Assembly: GCF_023973145.1 (NCBI RefSeq) | Contig: NZ_CP099546.1 | Coordinates: 1,240,001-1,304,000 of the forward strand | Reading direction: 5' to 3' | Length of the DNA stretch: 64,000 nt | Source: Natronosalvus vescus | GTDB taxonomy: Archaea; Halobacteriota; Halobacteria; Halobacteriales; Natrialbaceae | Shown: piece after piece, positions 60,554-64,000 of the stretch | How positions within the stretch are numbered: position 1 is the stretch's first letter | How the letters are laid out: the number at the start of each line of letters is the position of its first letter | Translations under genes and position numbers: made by a program | Notes under the pieces: model-generated | What the model was told of the DNA's origin: nothing | Seen by the model: the letters and a program-made list of their open reading frames with translations, nothing else | Databases searched by the model: none

Positions 60554-60661
60554 GTAGCCACTGAACGTCATTACCTTAGTAGCCTCTAGGAGCCACTGAA
60601 ATCACTGTACACCTTCGAAAGAGAGGCTACGATCTTGTGTGTAAACCGTTTCAGTGGCTAC
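60554..60661. repeat. Nested inverted-repeat element
   Basis: The ends GTAGCCACTGAA (60554-60565) and TTCAGTGGCTAC (60650-60661) are exact reverse complements. Inside, GTAGCCTCT (60579-60587) pairs with AGAGGCTAC (60622-60630), and AGCCACTGAA occurs again at 60591-60600. The element is 108 bp with no coding potential. It looks like a small non-autonomous element (MITE-like) or a folded RNA. Confidence 0.65.
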
Positions 60662-60741
60662 GAGAGGCCTAGTGCCTGTTCTCGAAGGTGGGTAAATCGT
60701 AGCACGTCTCCGTTCGGACGCCAACCCAACGTGAGAGAACG

Positions 60742-60750
60742 TTTTTTTAG
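60742..60750 (+). promoter_or_regulatory. TATA box of DUF5787 gene
   Basis: TTTTTTTAG is centred about 25 nt before the GTG at 60771, supporting that non-ATG start and a leaderless transcript. Confidence 0.55.
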
Positions 60751-60770
60751 CCCCTCTCCCAACTCAACCC

Positions 60771-61808
60771 GTGGCGCGCAGTGACAGTGAATTCCTGTTC
60801 GAACTCCGGTGTTGTCGATGGGCTGAACGTACCTGGCAACCCGACCACCCGGAAACGACGGTACTCGTGGCCCGCCAGCTGGGGACGAAACGCCGTCGTT
60901 GGGATACGATCGTCCTCGAGTGTGACCCTGCGGCCCTTCGACACCGCGCGAACTTCGGCCCGGATCGCCTCGGCAGTGATCTTTTGCACGTACTCCGAAA
61001 CGCCCCCGAGGAGTGGGCATACTACCGCGACTGCCTCCCTGACCCCGGCTACCCGTGGCGGTACGTCCGCGAGTCGATCCACGAAGCCGACGATCGAGGG
61101 ATCCTCGAGACGCGCCGGTACGGAAATCGGATCGAAATCCGGCGGAAGTGGCCCTATCGTGACTGGGTGAACCGGATCGTCGCCGTCGAGAACAAGCCAG
61201 ACCTCGACGCCAGCGCGGCACGCGACCTTCGGCCGCAACTCGAGTACGACGTCGCGATGGCGCTCGCCGACGAGGTGTGGGTGGCGACCCGCCGGACTGG
61301 CGAGCGCATCGAACCGGCCTTGCTCGAGCGATTGCCAGTCGAAGCGGGGATTCTCACGCTCGATCCGGACACGCTCGAGAGCGAGGTGGCGTGGTATCCG
61401 CGGTCGCTCGCCGTCACGGAGGCGGGAACGCGCATCCTCGAGCGGCCTGCCGGGGGCAGCCACGACGCCTCACCGGCAGAGTTCGAGTACGTCGACGCTG
61501 CGGAAAAGGCGAGGAAACGCCTCGAGATCGCCGAGCGCGCCTACGAACGCGGCTGGCGGTCGTTCGTCGACACGATGCGACCCGATTGTCGCCACTTCGA
61601 GTTACGATCTGAGGGTCAGTTCATGCCGTGGTGTGGCGCGAAGGGCCGCTGTCAGACGGCGTCGGAGTGTAGCAGCCGGTGTCCCGACGTCGAGCCTGAG
61701 CCGCCGGCCTGGCGCACCCGAGGGTGGCCCATCGAGGGTGGCCCCGGAAAACGGGTCACACAGTTGCTCGAGGAACGTCGCCGACGGCAGCGCCCAGGAT
61801 TGGAGTGA
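60771..61808 (+). CDS. DUF5787 family protein, candidate PD-(D/E)XK nuclease with Cys cluster
   Basis: A 345-residue haloarchaeal protein starting at GTG. Residues 136-175 contain RIVAVENKPDLDA and RDLRPQLEYDVAMALADEVW. Glu140-Asn141-Lys142 fits the ExK step of PD-(D/E)XK nucleases, preceded by a hydrophobic strand and followed by a Q-x-x-Y helix resembling the RecB-type QxxxY motif. Cysteines lie at 14 and 15 and at 273, 288, 294, 300 and 304, as in Cas4 or AddB where one N-terminal and three C-terminal Cys hold an iron-sulfur cluster. The nuclease reading is my inference; the family is officially uncharacterised. No cas gene is nearby. Confidence 0.78.
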   Translation: MARSDSEFLFELRCCRWAERTWQPDHPETTVLVARQLGTKRRRWDTIVLECDPAALRHRANFGPDRLGSDLLHVLRNAPEEWAYYRDCLPDPGYPWRYVRESIHEADDRGILETRRYGNRIEIRRKWPYRDWVNRIVAVENKPDLDASAARDLRPQLEYDVAMALADEVWVATRRTGERIEPALLERLPVEAGILTLDPDTLESEVAWYPRSLAVTEAGTRILERPAGGSHDASPAEFEYVDAAEKARKRLEIAERAYERGWRSFVDTMRPDCRHFELRSEGQFMPWCGAKGRCQTASECSSRCPDVEPEPPAWRTRGWPIEGGPGKRVTQLLEERRRRQRPGLE

Positions 61809-61853
61809 AACGGATCGGAGGGCGCACCCCGAGGGTCAGAATCCGACCCTGGC

Positions 61854-62996
61854 TTACAGCCCGAGTTCGCGTCCGATCACGAGATGCTGTATTTCGCTCG
61901 TCCCCTCACCGATCTCCATGAGTTTGGCGTCGCGATAGAACCGCTGTGGAGCGAAGTCGGTGGTGTAACCGTAGCCGCCGAGCACCTGCACGGCGTCCTC
62001 GGCGACCTTCCGGGCGGCTTCACTGGCGTCGAGTTTCGCCAGGGCCGACTCCTGGGTCACGGTTTGGCCGTTGTCGTAGCGACAGGCGGCTTTGTGGGTC
62101 AGCAGGCGGGCGCGTTCGGTCTTGCGGTGCATGTCGACGAGTTTGTCGCGAATGGCGTCGAACTTACAGATTGGCTTGCCGAACTGCTCGCGCTCTTTGC
62201 TGTAGGCGTGGGCGTGTTCGTAGGCACCCTGGGCCAGCCCCGTCGAAATTGCCGCGATGGAGATCCGACCGCCGTCGAGAGTCTTTTTCGTCTGCTCCCA
62301 GCCCTCGCCAACCTCGCCAAGCAGGCGATCCTCCGGAAGCCGGACGTCGTCGAGCGAAATTTCGCAGGTCGGGGAGGCGTTGAGCCCCATCTTGTCCCAG
62401 ACCGTCGTGACCTCGAATCCGTCGTCTTCGTCGGGGTCGACGATGAACGTGGAGATACCGTCGTAGCCCGCACCGGGGTCGGTGACGGCTTTCACGAGTA
62501 CCGAGCCCGCGACGTTCGCGTTCGTGATGAACTGCTTCGTGCCGTTGAGCACCCACTCGTCTCCATCCTGTTCTGCCCGGGTGTCCATATCGGAGGCGTC
62601 CGACCCGCTTCCCGGTTCGGTGAGCGCCCAGCCACCCAGGTACTCCCCCTCCGCGAGCGGGCGGAGCCAGCGCGCTTTCTGTTCCTCGGTGCCGAACAGC
62701 TCGAGTGGCTTCGATGCGAGCGAGGTGTGGGCAACGTACGAGAGCGCGACCGACCCGGAGACCCGCCCGAGTTCCTCGCCGACGATGGCGTACATGAGCG
62801 TATCGCCGCCGAGTCCGCCGTACGCCTCGTCGATCGGCACCCCCATCATGTCGAGGTCGCCGAGCTGGTCGAACACCTCCTCGGGGAAGCGGTGTTCCTC
62901 CTCGATCTCCTGGGCGATCGGTTCGATTTCCTCCTCGCAAAACTCCCTGACGGTGTCCCGGATCATCCGGTGTTCGTCGGGCAGGTCGAAGTCCAT
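61854..62996 (-). CDS. Acyl-CoA dehydrogenase
   Basis: A 380-residue FAD-dependent dehydrogenase of beta-oxidation or branched-chain degradation. It shows the N-terminal helical domain (FDLPDEHRMIRDTVREFCEE), the FAD/substrate motifs GGWALTEPGSGSDASDM and FITNANVAGSVLV, and the C-terminal LGGYGYTTDFAPQRFYRDAK followed by IGEGTSEIQ with the expected catalytic Glu position. Length is normal. ATG 62996 is used, with a TATA box at 63021-63026; an ATG three codons upstream is the alternative. Chain specificity is unknown. Confidence 0.92.
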   Translation of the reverse strand: MDFDLPDEHRMIRDTVREFCEEEIEPIAQEIEEEHRFPEEVFDQLGDLDMMGVPIDEAYGGLGGDTLMYAIVGEELGRVSGSVALSYVAHTSLASKPLELFGTEEQKARWLRPLAEGEYLGGWALTEPGSGSDASDMDTRAEQDGDEWVLNGTKQFITNANVAGSVLVKAVTDPGAGYDGISTFIVDPDEDDGFEVTTVWDKMGLNASPTCEISLDDVRLPEDRLLGEVGEGWEQTKKTLDGGRISIAAISTGLAQGAYEHAHAYSKEREQFGKPICKFDAIRDKLVDMHRKTERARLLTHKAACRYDNGQTVTQESALAKLDASEAARKVAEDAVQVLGGYGYTTDFAPQRFYRDAKLMEIGEGTSEIQHLVIGRELGL

Positions 62997-63020
62997 GCGC
63001 AACACTTGCCGACGGTCGAA

Positions 63021-63026
63021 ATAAAG
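63021..63026 (-). promoter_or_regulatory. TATA box of acyl-CoA dehydrogenase gene
   Basis: On the minus strand CTTTAT is centred about 27 nt before ATG 62996. Confidence 0.55.
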
Positions 63027-63154
63027 TCACCGAAGCGTCGTGCCTGTCCGTCACCTGGGCCTGGATTGCTGGCTCACTTGATCCTCGAGCGCTGGTTCGG
63101 TGCCGGAACGCTCATCGCTTTTTCGACGACGTGGACGAGGCGACGATCTACGCC

Positions 63155-64000
63155 TTACCAGCCCCGTCCGTCGTCTCGATCATCGTCGGGTTCCTCGTCA
63201 TCGTCGCGGTCGTCGTCCCAGTTGCTCGAGGTGTCCCAGCCCGTCCCTTCGTCGTGATCGTCCTGGCCCGTCTCCTCGTCACTGTCGTCGTCCCAGTGGT
63301 CACCGTCGCTCGGCTCCTCGGGGACGGAACCGACGCCACCGTCGTGTCGACGGACGGCCGCGCGTCGCTCGGGAATCAGATCAAGCTCCGGGTTCGTATC
63401 GCCGAGGAGCAAGAAGCCGTAGTACCGGAAGTAGGAGTCGATCGGCACCCGGATCAGCATGACGGCCAGCAAAACCGTGAGCAGGCCAAGCGCACCGACG
63501 GCGACGGCGAGATACAGAGCTGGCCCACCGACGACCACGAGTACCGCCACGGTGATGGCAAACGGGATCACGACGACGAGTGCAGCGATCACGGCCAGGA
63601 ACGCGAACCCGAAGTTCACGACGACCTGGAGGATCCAGACGAGAAGCACGTAGAGTCCGTACTCCGCGAGGTTCCCGCGGAGTGTGGGGAAAAACCGTTT
63701 CCAGGCACTCAACACGCCCCGATCCTCGAGCAGCATGACCTGGGTAACGAAGATAGTCGTGAACCGGCTGATGAGGACGTAGAGGAGCCCGAGAACGAGC
63801 GCGGTCAATGCGTAAATCCCGCCGAGAACGGCCAGTGTAACGGTGAATCCGTTGGCCGTGGAGATGACGTACCAGACGGGTACAGCGAGCGGGACGAGAA
63901 CGGCCAGGAAGAGGCCGATCCTGAACCCGAACAGCCTGAGCCCACGGCCGAGATTCTGGTTGAAATAGCGTCTGAGATGAACCGACTCTGACCGGAGCGA
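63155..64000 (-). CDS. Large membrane protein with acidic C-terminus, 5' end outside window
   Basis: The minus-strand frame is open from the window edge to the stop at 63155, giving 281 residues; the true start lies beyond 64000. At least five hydrophobic helices are visible, including one just inside the edge (GLFLAVLVPLAVPVWYVI), then ALVLGLLYVLISRF, LYVLLVWILQVVVNFGFAFL and FAITVAVLVVVGGPALYL. The last 70 residues are a very acidic Asp/Glu/Gly/Trp tail, probably cytoplasmic. It resembles haloarchaeal membrane proteins of unknown function. No role is assigned. Confidence 0.75.
   Translation of the reverse strand, partial: SLRSESVHLRRYFNQNLGRGLRLFGFRIGLFLAVLVPLAVPVWYVISTANGFTVTLAVLGGIYALTALVLGLLYVLISRFTTIFVTQVMLLEDRGVLSAWKRFFPTLRGNLAEYGLYVLLVWILQVVVNFGFAFLAVIAALVVVIPFAITVAVLVVVGGPALYLAVAVGALGLLTVLLAVMLIRVPIDSYFRYYGFLLLGDTNPELDLIPERRAAVRRHDGGVGSVPEEPSDGDHWDDDSDEETGQDDHDEGTGWDTSSNWDDDRDDDEEPDDDRDDGRGW

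Noticed and set aside
60742-60750. Oligo-T run as terminator of the upstream Nudix gene
   Set aside because: It lies about 250 nt after the Nudix stop and at the exact TATA distance from the next start codon, so a promoter role fits better.

Overview
The window is a stretch of chromosome from an extremely halophilic archaeon (class Halobacteria, probably order Natrialbales). Four things point there: GC-rich DNA dense in CTCGAG hexamers; highly acidic proteins; twin-arginine lipoprotein signals ending in a GC lipobox; and archaeal or haloarchaeal hallmark genes (gvpA/N/O, ftsZ1, fen, pth2, dtdA, an HTH-ThiN regulator, mvaD, a digeranylgeranylglycerophospholipid reductase-like protein, a TrmB regulator). 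Many genes have a TATA-like box about 25-30 nt before the start codon, as expected for leaderless transcription. I saw no rRNA, tRNA, CRISPR array or recognisable transposase.

Layout. 1-3.0 kb: tail of a luciferase-like monooxygenase, then gas vesicle genes gvpA-gvpN-gvpO without gvpC or gvpF-M, then a CHY zinc-finger gene. 3.1-11.6 kb: LysE exporter, SDR with a long acidic N-terminus, glycerate 2-kinase, DUF3267 membrane protein, blue-copper-like lipoprotein, HAD phosphatase, alpha/beta hydrolase, fasciclin protein. 11.7-21 kb: meaB plus the B12-binding subunit of methylmalonyl-CoA mutase, thioesterase, methyltransferase, ThiR-like regulator, dCTP deaminase, DsbA-like lipoprotein, pth2, esterase, flippase, GNAT-zinc ribbon protein. 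21.1-26 kb: aspartoacylase-like protein and the sdhCDBA operon. 26.2-33.9 kb: small membrane protein, endonuclease III, a 24-bp tandem repeat array, a coiled-coil protein, mvaD, an NDH-2-like oxidoreductase, FEN1, GNAT.

34-47 kb is a starch/maltodextrin island: TrmB regulator, GH13 amylase, GH15 glucoamylase, HPP-family protein, MalK-like ATPase, binding protein, two permeases and a GH13 neopullulanase-type enzyme. Together they would import linear or cyclic glucans and cut them to glucose, with TrmB as the obvious regulator. 47-64 kb: F420-dependent LLM oxidoreductase, CtaA-CtaB fusion haem O synthase, dtdA, ftsZ1, DUF3179 lipoprotein with a membrane partner, 2Fe-2S ferredoxin, geranylgeranyl reductase, M20 amidohydrolase, S10 paralogue, Nudix hydrolase, a DUF5787 candidate nuclease, acyl-CoA dehydrogenase and a membrane protein running off the end.

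The least explained material is non-coding. (1) Two homologous intergenic elements, at 29.8-30.05 kb and 57.3-57.52 kb, each begin within a few bases of the stop codon of a lipid-pathway gene. They share a 35-nt core (32 of 35 identical) and two other blocks, separated by strong hairpins of unrelated sequence. (2) Two copies of an 82-bp near-palindrome lie at 3.9 and 26.0 kb. (3) A 24-bp imperfect tandem repeat lies at 27.2 kb. (4) A nested inverted-repeat element lies at 60.55 kb. (5) A C11 tract sits directly in front of a start codon at 53.85 kb.
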